A stretch of 24,176 nucleotides of DNA from DASQUK01 sp046723645 (GTDB taxonomy: Bacteria > Actinomycetota > Acidimicrobiia > Acidimicrobiales > VFJN01): the NCBI GenBank assembly GCA_046723645.1, contig JBKOUY010000213.1:1-24176 (forward strand). Reading direction: 5' to 3'. Below are positions 16,212-23,594 of this stretch, one piece after another. The notes under the pieces were generated by a model. The model was not told where the DNA came from, did no database searches, and saw nothing but the letters and a program-made list of their open reading frames with translations. Both the position numbers and the translations under genes were made by a program. Positions within the stretch are counted from its first letter, which is position 1; the number at the start of each line of letters is the position of its first letter.

Positions 16212-17922
16212 TCCGCCCAAGCGCCAGCGGGGATGGGTGAAGCCGGCGAAGCGCTACGGGCCCATCGTGGTGGTCCTGGCGCTCATCGGGGCCGCCGTGT
16301 TGGTGTTCGGCGGCGGTGACGACGGGGACGATGACGCGGCGGAGGGAGGCGGGGCAACCAGCCAGGAGGACCTGCTCCGTTCCGGCCCCATGACGCCCCA
16401 GCGGGCCGAGTTGGAGGGCGAGTCCGACGTCGACTTCGGTCCGAACTGCGATCCGGCGACCGGGAGGCTCGAGCTGCCGACCGTCTACGCGCCGCCCTGC
16501 GTCGTGCCGTTCGAGGGTGACAACGGCGGCGCTACCTCGCCCGGCGTCACGGGCGACAGCGTGAAGATCATCGCCTACGTGTCGGACCCCTCGATCGACC
16601 CGGTCGGCAGCTCGCTGATCGCGGGCGCCGGGGCCAACCTCGATCCGGCGGTTGCCACAAAGACGATGGGCGACTACGCGGACGTCTTCAACGCGGTCTT
16701 CGAGACCTACGGCCGCAGGGTCGACCTCGAGTTCTACACCGGCACGGGTACGGCCGACGACCAGACCGCCGCTCAGGCCGACGCCGTGGCCATAGCCGAG
16801 GAGGAGCCGTTTGCCGTCCTGGGTGGGCCGCTGCAGGCGCAGGCCGTGTTCAGCGAGGAGCTGGCGGCGCGGGACGTGATCTCGGTCCCGGCGCAACCGC
16901 TGCCACAGAGTGTCACGGTGGACAACTACCCCATGATCTGGGGCGTCATCACGCCAACCCAGGCCGCCATGCTGGCCGCGGAGGCGATCAGCAAGCTCGC
17001 GGGCCCGGGTCCGGCCGAGCTGGCGGGCGATCCAACGCTGCAGGCCGAGGACCGCGGCTATGCCGTGGTGCACTACGACACGGCGGACGGCAGCTACGCG
17101 GAGTCCTTCGACGCCCTGCGCGATGGCTTGGCCGACGGAGGGATCGAGCTCGCGACGGACATCCCGTTCGTGCTCGACCCCAACCGCGCGCAGGAGGACG
17201 CCCGGACGATGATCACCCGGCTCAAGGACGCGGGGGTGACGACCGTCATCTTTACCGGCGACTTCCTGATGCCGCAGTTCCTGACGACCGAGGCGACCGC
17301 ACAGGAGTACTTCCCCGAGTGGATCCTGGGGCCGAACCTCCTCGCCGACACCGCGATCTTCGGGCGGTCGTACGACCAGCGGCAGTGGGGCAACGGGTTC
17401 GCGATCGGCTTCGCCGGGACGCCGGCGAAGAGGGAGGACAGCACCGCGTACACCATCTACACCTGGGCGTTCGGCGGCAAGGAGCCGCCCAGCAACATCT
17501 ATGCCGTGCTGGAGCCTGGGCTGCGCGAGCTGTTCACCGGCATCCACTTGGCCGGGCCCGAGCTGACGCCCGAGACGTTCCGCGACGGGATGCTGCGCAA
17601 CCCTGCGACGGGGGGTGGGCCGACGCGACCGCTCGACTCGCGCGGCGAGCAGGGCGTCTGGCCGGACTTCGACTACGGCGGTGCTCCGGACGACATCACC
17701 CTGATGTGGTGGGATCCCGAGGCCGAGAGCGTTGACGAGGTGGGCAACCCCGGCGTCGGCAGCTACCGCTTCGCCAACGGCGGCGCCCGCTACGGCCCGG
17801 GCGAGCTGCCCGACTCGCTCGAGGCGGCCGGACTGTTCGACGTCGGCTCGTCGGTCGTCGAGTACGACGAGCTTCCCGAGGAGGATCGTGCGCCCGACTA
17901 CCCGCCGCCCGACCTCTCCTAG
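16162..17922 (+). CDS. HAAT-type substrate-binding protein 3, diverged paralog
   Basis: The 586-residue third receptor shares the N-terminal tail and anchor helix almost unchanged with protein 2, but its receptor lobes are clearly diverged. It keeps the outer cysteine pair (PNCDP and APPCV) and loses the second pair, where proteins 1 and 2 have CAGxCA and this one has VPAQPLP. Further differences sit in the second lobe: TGDFLMPQFLTTEAT, and an insertion-like change AGTPAKREDSTAYTIYTWAFGG where the others have RGAxETxGAFRIWDWAYGG. It retains AGPELTPETFRDG and the DEVGNPGVGSYRFANGG end motif. A different ligand from proteins 1 and 2 is likely. Its TAG is shared, through the palindrome CTAG, with the stop of the convergent DUF445 gene, so there is no room for an intergenic terminator. 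Confidence 0.88.
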   Translation: MASTDEPRTSEDGAGTPPPKRQRGWVKPAKRYGPIVVVLALIGAAVLVFGGGDDGDDDAAEGGGATSQEDLLRSGPMTPQRAELEGESDVDFGPNCDPATGRLELPTVYAPPCVVPFEGDNGGATSPGVTGDSVKIIAYVSDPSIDPVGSSLIAGAGANLDPAVATKTMGDYADVFNAVFETYGRRVDLEFYTGTGTADDQTAAQADAVAIAEEEPFAVLGGPLQAQAVFSEELAARDVISVPAQPLPQSVTVDNYPMIWGVITPTQAAMLAAEAISKLAGPGPAELAGDPTLQAEDRGYAVVHYDTADGSYAESFDALRDGLADGGIELATDIPFVLDPNRAQEDARTMITRLKDAGVTTVIFTGDFLMPQFLTTEATAQEYFPEWILGPNLLADTAIFGRSYDQRQWGNGFAIGFAGTPAKREDSTAYTIYTWAFGGKEPPSNIYAVLEPGLRELFTGIHLAGPELTPETFRDGMLRNPATGGGPTRPLDSRGEQGVWPDFDYGGAPDDITLMWWDPEAESVDEVGNPGVGSYRFANGGARYGPGELPDSLEAAGLFDVGSSVVEYDELPEEDRAPDYPPPDLS

Positions 17923-19214
17923 ATCACCTGCCCGACGGCGTGGATCAGTAGACCCGCCATGCCGCCGACCACCGTGCCGTTGATGCGGATGAACTGCAGG
18001 TCGGGCCCGAGCAGGAGTTCGAGCCGGTTGGCGGCCTCGCGGCCGTCCCAGCGGGCGACGGTAGCGCTCACGATCGCGCCGATCTCGTCGGAGAACTGCT
18101 CGGCCACGTAGCGCACCCCGGTCTGGATGGCATGCTCCGCCCGCGCCGCCAGCCGGGGATCGTCCCGCAGCCGGGCACCGAGCGACGCGATGGCGTCGGC
18201 CAGGCGGCGGCGCAACTCGGAGTCGGGATCGTCGGCCTGCGTGCGCAGCGCCGCCTTGATGTCGCTCCAGACGCGGGCCACCCACTCGCGGAGCTCCGGC
18301 TGCGCCAGCAGCTCGGCCTTGAGCTCCTCGCCCCGGGCGAGCATCGCGGGCGACGTCTGGAGGTCGTCGACCAGGCGCCGGACCCGGGCGTCGACGTCGC
18401 GGCGCAGCTCGTGGTTGGGGTCCCGGACCACCTGGTGGAGCAGGTGCCCGGCCCCGTCGAGCAGACGCACGAAGATGCGGTCCTCGACGGCGCCCGGCAG
18501 CCACCAGGGGGCCTCGTCGGCGAACCGGGCCCGCAGGTTGGGCTCGTTGTCGCGCAGGAAGCGGTCGACGGACCGGAGCATGACGTCGAACACCTCCTGG
18601 TGCCGCCCGTCCTCGGTCAGGAGCTGCAGCGTGCGGCCGGCCACCGGCGCCAGTGGCGTGGTCTCGATGCGATGCCGGACTGCGTCCTCCAGGGCGCGAT
18701 GGACCTCCTCGTCCCGCAGCAGGTCGGCGACCGTGACGGCGGCATCCGCGAGGTGGCGGGCCACGCGGGCGGCGTTGTCCGGCTGCGCCATCCAGACGGC
18801 CGTGCGGTGCACGACGCGCGCCGAGTGGACCCGCTCGGCGATGATCTCGGGCGTGAGGAAACTGTTCTGGACGAAGTCGCCCAGCGTCTCGCCGAACTGG
18901 TCCTTGCGCGTGGGGATGATCGCGGTGTGGGGGATCGGCACGCCCAGGGGGTGGCGGAAAAGCGCCGTGACCGCGAACCAGTCGGCCAGCGCACCGACCA
19001 TGGCGGCTTCGATGCCCGCCTCGACGTAGCCGACCCAGTCGGCGTGACCGCCCCACAGCTGGAGGGCGACGAAGCCCAGCGTTACCGCAATGAGCAGCCC
19101 GGTCGCCCGCCGCCGGGTCGTTCGCAGCCGCTGCCGCCGGGCGGCGACACTGGCCGGCTCCGGCGTGGGGGATGGCGGCGCCGGCGCGGGCGCCGCGATG
19201 TCGAGGGAGCTCAT
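17919..19214 (-). CDS. DUF445 family membrane protein (YjiN-like)
   Basis: The 431-residue protein (ATG 19214; an in-frame GTG lies 6 bases upstream) matches the DUF445 family. A hydrophobic helix lies near residues 38-56 (ATGLLIAVTLGFVALQLW), followed by the conserved block IEAAMVGALADWFAVTALFRHPLGVPIPHTAIIP (split by the membrane edge) and DQFGETLGDFVQNSFLTPE. A long charged helical region predicted to be coiled follows, and the end INGTVVGGMAGLLIHAVGQVI is a second membrane helix. Both ends are thus membrane-embedded with the central helical part in one compartment. The biochemical role of the family is not established. It is convergent with the binding-protein operon and follows the exonuclease/phosphatase-fold gene by 78 bases on the same strand. 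Confidence 0.9.
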   Translation of the reverse strand: MSSLDIAAPAPAPPSPTPEPASVAARRQRLRTTRRRATGLLIAVTLGFVALQLWGGHADWVGYVEAGIEAAMVGALADWFAVTALFRHPLGVPIPHTAIIPTRKDQFGETLGDFVQNSFLTPEIIAERVHSARVVHRTAVWMAQPDNAARVARHLADAAVTVADLLRDEEVHRALEDAVRHRIETTPLAPVAGRTLQLLTEDGRHQEVFDVMLRSVDRFLRDNEPNLRARFADEAPWWLPGAVEDRIFVRLLDGAGHLLHQVVRDPNHELRRDVDARVRRLVDDLQTSPAMLARGEELKAELLAQPELREWVARVWSDIKAALRTQADDPDSELRRRLADAIASLGARLRDDPRLAARAEHAIQTGVRYVAEQFSDEIGAIVSATVARWDGREAANRLELLLGPDLQFIRINGTVVGGMAGLLIHAVGQVI

Positions 19215-19292
19215 GCGCACGGTGTACCCGGTCAGGCCAATCGGCGTCCCGGCGTGCCGGAATCCGCCGCATTCGAACGCCGGAACGCGGAG

Positions 19293-20018
19293 TCAGAACC
19301 GCAATCTCGTCCGGATGGGTCGGTGGTCGGACATGACCTGCCGGACCACCTCGGCGCCGGCCACCTCGACCGGCGTGCTCACCAGGATGTGGTCGACCTG
19401 GCTATGGGGTCGGCGTGCCGGGTAGGTCCGGCCCCGGACGGCGCGCCGCCAGCCGGCGCCGGTCATGCGGTCGATGCACCATCCCCACATGTTCATGTCA
19501 CCGGCCAGGGCCGCCGGCCGGTCGGCGGGCGGCAGCGCCCGATGGAGCGACGGGGCGAGGCGCCACACCGGTTCCTTGGGCACGGGTAGGTGCGTGCCGC
19601 ACACCGTGAACGTCCCGCCGCCCACCTCGACGGTGGTGACGAGCAGCGCCCGTCTCCCGGGGTCCCGCGGCAGCTGGGGCTCGAGCGGGACGACCGCGCT
19701 GTCGACCACCGGCAGGCGCGACAGGACCGCGAGCTGCCAGTCGCCGTCGCCGGCGTCGCCGGACCGGGCGACCAGGCGCACCTGGTCGTGGCACTCGGCA
19801 CGGGCCACCGCGAACGTCGCCGCCACCCGGTAGCCGAGCCCGCCGGCGACCACCAGCACGTCGCCGTCATCGCCGTCCGGCACCCAGGCCTCCTGCAGCA
19901 CGAGGACGTCGGTGTCGACCTCCTTGCAGGCGGTGACCACGTCGTAGAACGGCGCGTCATGGCCGCCGCTGCCCCGGCCCATGTGGAGGTTGAGGCTTCC
20001 CAGCGTCAGCTCCGGCAT
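19293..20018 (-). CDS. Endonuclease/exonuclease/phosphatase family protein
   Basis: The 241-residue protein has the ordered motifs of the EEP superfamily: LGSLNLHMGRG (5-15) with the metal-side Asn, VLVLQEAWV with the metal-binding Glu, CGTHLPVP with the His of the active site, AGDMNMWG with the catalytic Asp/Asn, and the C-terminal QVDHILVS and MSDHRPIRTRL with the last catalytic Asp-His. The full catalytic set is therefore present. The ATG at 20018 (MPELTLGSLN) was chosen because the domain starts at once; the upstream open frame is Arg/Pro-rich and unlike the family. No signal peptide is visible, so it should be cytoplasmic. The superfamily includes DNases, phosphodiesterases and inositol or lipid phosphatases, and the substrate cannot be decided here. 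It lies 41 bases after the thioesterase gene. Confidence 0.9.
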   Translation of the reverse strand: MPELTLGSLNLHMGRGSGGHDAPFYDVVTACKEVDTDVLVLQEAWVPDGDDGDVLVVAGGLGYRVAATFAVARAECHDQVRLVARSGDAGDGDWQLAVLSRLPVVDSAVVPLEPQLPRDPGRRALLVTTVEVGGGTFTVCGTHLPVPKEPVWRLAPSLHRALPPADRPAALAGDMNMWGWCIDRMTGAGWRRAVRGRTYPARRPHSQVDHILVSTPVEVAGAEVVRQVMSDHRPIRTRLRF

Positions 20019-20059
20019 CGCCGCCAGGATGCCACGGGCGGCCGGGGGGACTGCGGTCG

Positions 20060-20959
20060 TCAGCGCCTCTGGTCGAGCGGAACGCGCTGTTCGGGCGCCG
20101 GCGGCCCGTCGGGGAAGGTGAGGATCATGATCTGGGCGGCATGCGCGACGAGCCGGCCCGTCTGGTCCCACGCCGCCATCTCCACCGACGCGTAGCCGTC
20201 GCCCGCCCAGCGGGCCCGCAGGTGGCCCAGCAGCCATTCCGAACGCGCCTCGGCCAGCAAGTGAACGGTCAGATCGGCGCTCGGCGGCAACCAGTCGGGC
20301 TGCCCCGGTCCCATGCGCTCGCCGACCGACGACGGCATGAGGTCGCACAGGGCCACGACGGCGAGCGGGTCCAGCGTGCCGTCGGCCAGCATGGGCGGCT
20401 CGTCGAAGCGGTACCAGCAGGCGCAGTCGGAGCTGGCGGGCACGTAGTCCTCCCACGGCGGGTGGCCGAGCGCGGGCCGCCCCTCGACGTTCTCCCAGAA
20501 CGCGAACGGCGGGCGTCGCTCCAGCTCGCCCGCCTCCGGCGGCAGCGGATCACGGAACGACGGGCATTCATGGGGCGGCGGGACCGCGGGCATGTGGAGG
20601 TCCGTGAACTCGAAGCCCGGGCGCGGGCGCCCGAACACGGCCACGGTCGTGTGCCCGGCGCCGGCACCGGGCGAGCGGACGTCGGCCCTCGCCTGCGAGA
20701 TCGATCGCCCCCGCCGCAGCACGCTCACGTCGATTGCCACCGGGCCCGAGGACACCTGCCCCGCGAACACGGTGGTGAGCGACCGCAGGCGCTGGTCGGG
20801 CTCGGCGAGCTCGACCGCCATGGCCTGGGCCGCGATCGCAACCATCATCCCGCCCTGGGGAACGACCGGGCAGTTCCAGCGAGGATCGACGTCGACGACG
20901 TAGCGCCCGGGGGTCGCCGGCTCGGCCACCAGCGTGGTCTGCTTGGCGAAGGGGGTCAC
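20060..20959 (-). CDS. Acyl-CoA thioesterase, TesB-like double hotdog
   Basis: The 299-residue protein matches the thioesterase-like superfamily (TesB-type, Pfam 4HBT_3). The first hotdog holds NCPVVPQGGMMVAIAAQAM (about 28-46), the family's helix with the glycine turn, and LRSLTTVFAGQVSSGPVAIDVSVLRRGRSIS follows as the central strands. The second hotdog covers the C-terminal half with LAVVALCDLMPSS and ADLTVHLLAEARSEWLLGHLRA. The GTG at 20959 fits the domain start; the upstream open frame runs through the divergent thiC leader and is not credible. It would hydrolyse acyl-CoA thioesters in the cytoplasm; chain preference is unknown. It is divergent from thiC and may be the first gene of a unit with the EEP protein and DUF445. 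Confidence 0.88.
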   Translation of the reverse strand: MTPFAKQTTLVAEPATPGRYVVDVDPRWNCPVVPQGGMMVAIAAQAMAVELAEPDQRLRSLTTVFAGQVSSGPVAIDVSVLRRGRSISQARADVRSPGAGAGHTTVAVFGRPRPGFEFTDLHMPAVPPPHECPSFRDPLPPEAGELERRPPFAFWENVEGRPALGHPPWEDYVPASSDCACWYRFDEPPMLADGTLDPLAVVALCDLMPSSVGERMGPGQPDWLPPSADLTVHLLAEARSEWLLGHLRARWAGDGYASVEMAAWDQTGRLVAHAAQIMILTFPDGPPAPEQRVPLDQRR

Positions 20960-20972
20960 GCCGGGGGATTCT

Positions 20973-21012
20973 TGCCGCGGGATTGGTTGCCCGCGCCACC
21001 ATTTCCGCGGCA
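20973..21012. repeat. Inverted repeat in the thioesterase/thiC divergent region
   Basis: TGCCGCGG (20973-20980) and CCGCGGCA (21005-21012) are perfect 8-base inverted copies 24 bases apart, each containing the palindrome CCGCGG. They lie between the thioesterase start and TACGGT (21022-21027), a TANNNT-like possible -10 of the thiC transcript. It could be an operator; chance is possible at this GC content. Confidence 0.3.
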
Positions 21013-21040
21013 GGAACCGGGTACGGTGGCATCGACAACC

Positions 21041-21130
21041 CACCACGCGGGAGCTCGGGCGACCGGGCTGAGAGGGCGCACCAGGCGCCGACCGCCGAAC
21101 CTGATCCGGGTAATGCCGGCGAAGGGAGTG
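21041..21130 (+). ncRNA. TPP riboswitch (THI element) of thiC
   Basis: The thi-box core is clear. CTCGG (21054-21058) and CCGGG (21063-21067) form P3 with a GCGA loop, immediately followed by the invariant CTGAGA (21068-21073). A variable hairpin GGCGC/GCGCC (21075-21089) follows. CCTGAT (21100-21105) then leads to the hairpin CCGG-GTAATG-CCGG (21106-21119), the pyrophosphate-sensing arm, and GCGAAGGGA (21119-21127). CAC near 21043 can pair with GTG at 21128-21130 to close P1. The aptamer ends 7 bases before the thiC ATG, and its 3' strand contains the only Shine-Dalgarno (GGGAG, 21124-21128), so TPP binding probably hides the ribosome site directly. It lowers ThiC synthesis when thiamine diphosphate is plentiful. 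Confidence 0.95.
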
Positions 21131-21137
21131 ATGCTGC

Positions 21138-22895
21138 ATGGGCATCCGCCGCAAGTCCTACGTTGCGGGGATCCGCACCGACGTGCGCGTTCCGTTCTGC
21201 GAGGTCGCGCTCGACCCGCCCAACGACGCGGTCCGCCTCTACGACACGAGCGGCCCCGGCAGCGACCCTCGTGCCGGCCTGGAGCCGGTGCGGGCGCCGT
21301 GGATCCACGAGCGTGCCGACGTCGAGCACTACGCCGGCCGGGCGGCGACGTTGCGTGACGACGGCCGTGCCGCCGCGCGCGCCGGTCGAGCGGGGGCCGA
21401 GGCGTTCCCCGGCGAGGGCGCCCGGCGTCCCCGCCTGCGGGCGGCTCCCGGCCAGACCGTCACCCAGATGCACTACGCCCGCCGGGGTGAGATCACGCCG
21501 GAGATGGAGTTCGTGGCGTTGCGGGAGGGGATGGACCCCGAGTTCGTGCGCGACGAGGTGGCGCGCGGCCGTGCGATCCTCCCGGCGAACGTCAACCACC
21601 CCGAGTCGGAGCCGATGGTCATCGGTTCTCGGTTCCTCACCAAGATCAACGCCAACATCGGTACGTCGGCGGTCACCTCGTCGGCGGCCGACGAGGTCGA
21701 CAAGCTCACCTGGGCCACGCGCTGGGGTGCCGATACGGTGATGGACCTGTCCACGGGCCGCGACATCCACACGACCCGGGAGTGGATCATCCGCAACAGC
21801 CCGGTCCCCATCGGCACGGTGCCCATCTACCAGGCCCTCGAGAAGGTCGACGGCACGCCCGAGGAGCTGACCTGGGACGTGTTCCGCGACACGGTGATCG
21901 AGCAGGCGGAGCAGGGCGTCGACTACATGACCATCCATGCCGGCGTGCGACTGCGCTACGTCCCGCTGACGGTGGACCGGGTCACGGGGATCGTGAGCCG
22001 CGGCGGGTCGATCCTGGCGGCGTGGTGCCTGGCCCACCACCGGGAGAACTTCCTCTACAGCCACTTCGACGAGCTGTGCGAGATCTTCGCCGCCTACGAC
22101 GTGGCGTTCTCGCTCGGTGACGGGCTGCGGCCGGGCTCGATCGCCGACGCCAACGACGAGGCCCAGCTCGCCGAGCTGGCCACCCTGGGTGAGCTCACCG
22201 ACAAGGCCTGGGCGCACGACGTGCAGGTGATGATCGAAGGGCCAGGCCACGTGCCCATGCACAAGATCAAGGAGAATGTGGAGCTCCAGATGGAGCTGTG
22301 CCACGAGGCGCCCTTCTACACGCTGGGGCCGCTGGCCACCGACATCGCCCCCGGATACGACCACATCACGTCCGCGATCGGTGCGGCGATGATCGGCTGG
22401 TTCGGCACGGCGATGCTCTGCTACGTCACGCCCAAGGAGCATCTCGGCCTGCCCGACCGCGACGACGTCAAGCAGGGCGTGATCGCCTACAAGATCGCCG
22501 CCCACGCCGCCGACGTGGCCAAGGGGCACCCGGCGGCGCAGGCGTGGGACGACGCGCTGTCCAAGGCGCGCTTCGAGTTCCGCTGGCAGGACCAGTTCGA
22601 CCTCGCCCTCGACCCCGACACCGCGCGCGCCTACCACGACGAGACGCTGCCGGCCGAGCCCGCCAAGACTGCCCACTTCTGCTCGATGTGCGGTCCCAAG
22701 TTCTGCTCGATGGCGATCACCGACAAGGTGCGCGAGTACGCCGCCGAGCACGGGGTCGCCGCCGGGCGCGAGGCTCTCGAGCTGGGCATGGAGGAGAAGG
22801 CGGCGGAGTTCGTCGCCGCCGGCGGGGCGGTCTACGTCGAGGACCCGGCCGTCCGCGACCCGGGCGGCCCTCGGGAAGGGGCCGCGGCTCCTTGA
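21138..22895 (+). CDS. thiC: Phosphomethylpyrimidine synthase ThiC
   Basis: The 585-residue radical-SAM enzyme converts aminoimidazole ribotide to 4-amino-5-hydroxymethyl-2-methylpyrimidine phosphate. The family signatures run the full length: QMHYARRGEITPEMEF (113-128), NHPESEPMVIG (153-163), NANIGTSAV, MDLSTGRDIHTTREWI, DYMTIHAGV, SRGGSI, SLGDGLRPGSIADAND, MIEGPGHVPMHKI and AMLCYVTPKEHLGLP. The unusual C-terminal cluster motif CX2CX4C is intact as CSMCGPKFC, with cysteines at 515, 518 and 523 that bind the 4Fe-4S cluster. The ATG at 21138 lies 9 bases after GGGAG inside the riboswitch, which sets its control. It overlaps thiE by 4 bases. Length and motifs indicate a functional enzyme. Confidence 0.98.
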   Translation: MGIRRKSYVAGIRTDVRVPFCEVALDPPNDAVRLYDTSGPGSDPRAGLEPVRAPWIHERADVEHYAGRAATLRDDGRAAARAGRAGAEAFPGEGARRPRLRAAPGQTVTQMHYARRGEITPEMEFVALREGMDPEFVRDEVARGRAILPANVNHPESEPMVIGSRFLTKINANIGTSAVTSSAADEVDKLTWATRWGADTVMDLSTGRDIHTTREWIIRNSPVPIGTVPIYQALEKVDGTPEELTWDVFRDTVIEQAEQGVDYMTIHAGVRLRYVPLTVDRVTGIVSRGGSILAAWCLAHHRENFLYSHFDELCEIFAAYDVAFSLGDGLRPGSIADANDEAQLAELATLGELTDKAWAHDVQVMIEGPGHVPMHKIKENVELQMELCHEAPFYTLGPLATDIAPGYDHITSAIGAAMIGWFGTAMLCYVTPKEHLGLPDRDDVKQGVIAYKIAAHAADVAKGHPAAQAWDDALSKARFEFRWQDQFDLALDPDTARAYHDETLPAEPAKTAHFCSMCGPKFCSMAITDKVREYAAEHGVAAGREALELGMEEKAAEFVAAGGAVYVEDPAVRDPGGPREGAAAP

Positions 22896-23557
22896 CCTTC
22901 GACGATGCGCCGGGGCGGTCGCTCGGTCGGCTGCACGTTCTGGTCGACTCGCTGATCGTGGCCGAGGCGGCCCTGGAGGGTGGCGCCCCCACGCTGCAGG
23001 TGCGGATCAAGACCGGCAGCGACGCCGATCGCCTGCGACTGAGCGAGGCGATCGCCGCGCGTTGCCGGGCGGCCGGCGCCACCTGCCTGGTGAACGATCG
23101 GGCCGACGTGGCGCTGGCCGTGGGGGCGGACGGCGTGCACGTCGGCGTCGACGACCTGCCCGTGGCCACCGTGCGCCGACTGGTGGGGCCGGACCTGTTC
23201 GTGGGGGGGACGGCCCGCGACCCGGAGACCGGATGCCGGCTGGTGGGCGAGGGTGCGAGCTACCTCGGGGTCGGCCCCACGTTCGCCACCAGGTCGAAGA
23301 CCGGGCTGCCGGAGCCCATCGGCGTCGCCGGCGTGCGGGCGGTGGCGTCGGCGGTCTCGATCCCGGTCATCGCCATCGCCGGGATCTCCGCCCAGCGGGT
23401 GGACGAGGTCATCGCGGCCGGCGCATGGGGGGTGGCGGTGATCGGCGCCGTCTCGGACGCGCCCGACCCCCACAGCGCCACCCACGAGATGATGCTGGCC
23501 GTCGCCAAGGCCGTCGAGGCGCAAACTGCGAACTTGCGGCAGCTGGAGACCCCATGA
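22892..23557 (+). CDS. thiE: Thiamine-phosphate synthase ThiE
   Basis: The protein joins hydroxymethylpyrimidine diphosphate and the thiazole phosphate to thiamine phosphate in a TIM-barrel fold. Visible motifs are LHVLVDSL for the first strand, QVRIKTGSD (the QxRxK substrate site), CLVNDRADVALAVGADGVHVGVDDLP in the middle, and GVGPTFATRSKTGLPEPIGV, the diphosphate-binding TKT-like loop, here RSKT. The start chosen is TTG 22892, overlapping the thiC TGA (TTGA); no ATG or GTG precedes the first strand, and later ones would cut into the barrel. This gives 221 residues, the normal size. The last dozen residues are encoded inside a long inverted repeat and may be an appended tail. The stop overlaps a downstream ATG (ATGA). 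Confidence 0.93.
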   Translation: MTFDDAPGRSLGRLHVLVDSLIVAEAALEGGAPTLQVRIKTGSDADRLRLSEAIAARCRAAGATCLVNDRADVALAVGADGVHVGVDDLPVATVRRLVGPDLFVGGTARDPETGCRLVGEGASYLGVGPTFATRSKTGLPEPIGVAGVRAVASAVSIPVIAIAGISAQRVDEVIAAGAWGVAVIGAVSDAPDPHSATHEMMLAVAKAVEAQTANLRQLETP

Positions 23558-23580
23558 GGGCCCCTGCTGCCGCAAGTTCG
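23529..23580. repeat. 15-bp perfect inverted repeat around the thiE stop
   Basis: CGAACTTGCGGCAGC (23529-23543) and GCTGCCGCAAGTTCG (23566-23580) are exact inverted copies separated by 22 bases. The thiE stop (23555-23557) lies in the loop. No T-run follows the 3' arm, so this is not a classical terminator. It could be a processing or stability hairpin between thiE and thiO, or a copy of a dispersed REP-like intergenic element. Confidence 0.85.
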
Positions 23581-23594
23581 GAGAGGGGGCCGGC

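Noticed and set aside
15106..19272. A continuous open frame of nearly 1400 codons on the minus strand across binding proteins 2-3 and DUF445
   Set aside because: It overlaps three real genes in other frames, and the translation is repetitive Arg/Gly/Val-rich sequence without domains. It is a codon-bias shadow.
20960..21154. Upstream extension of the thioesterase to 21154
   Set aside because: It would run through the TPP riboswitch and thiC start on the opposite strand; GTG 20959 begins at the domain.
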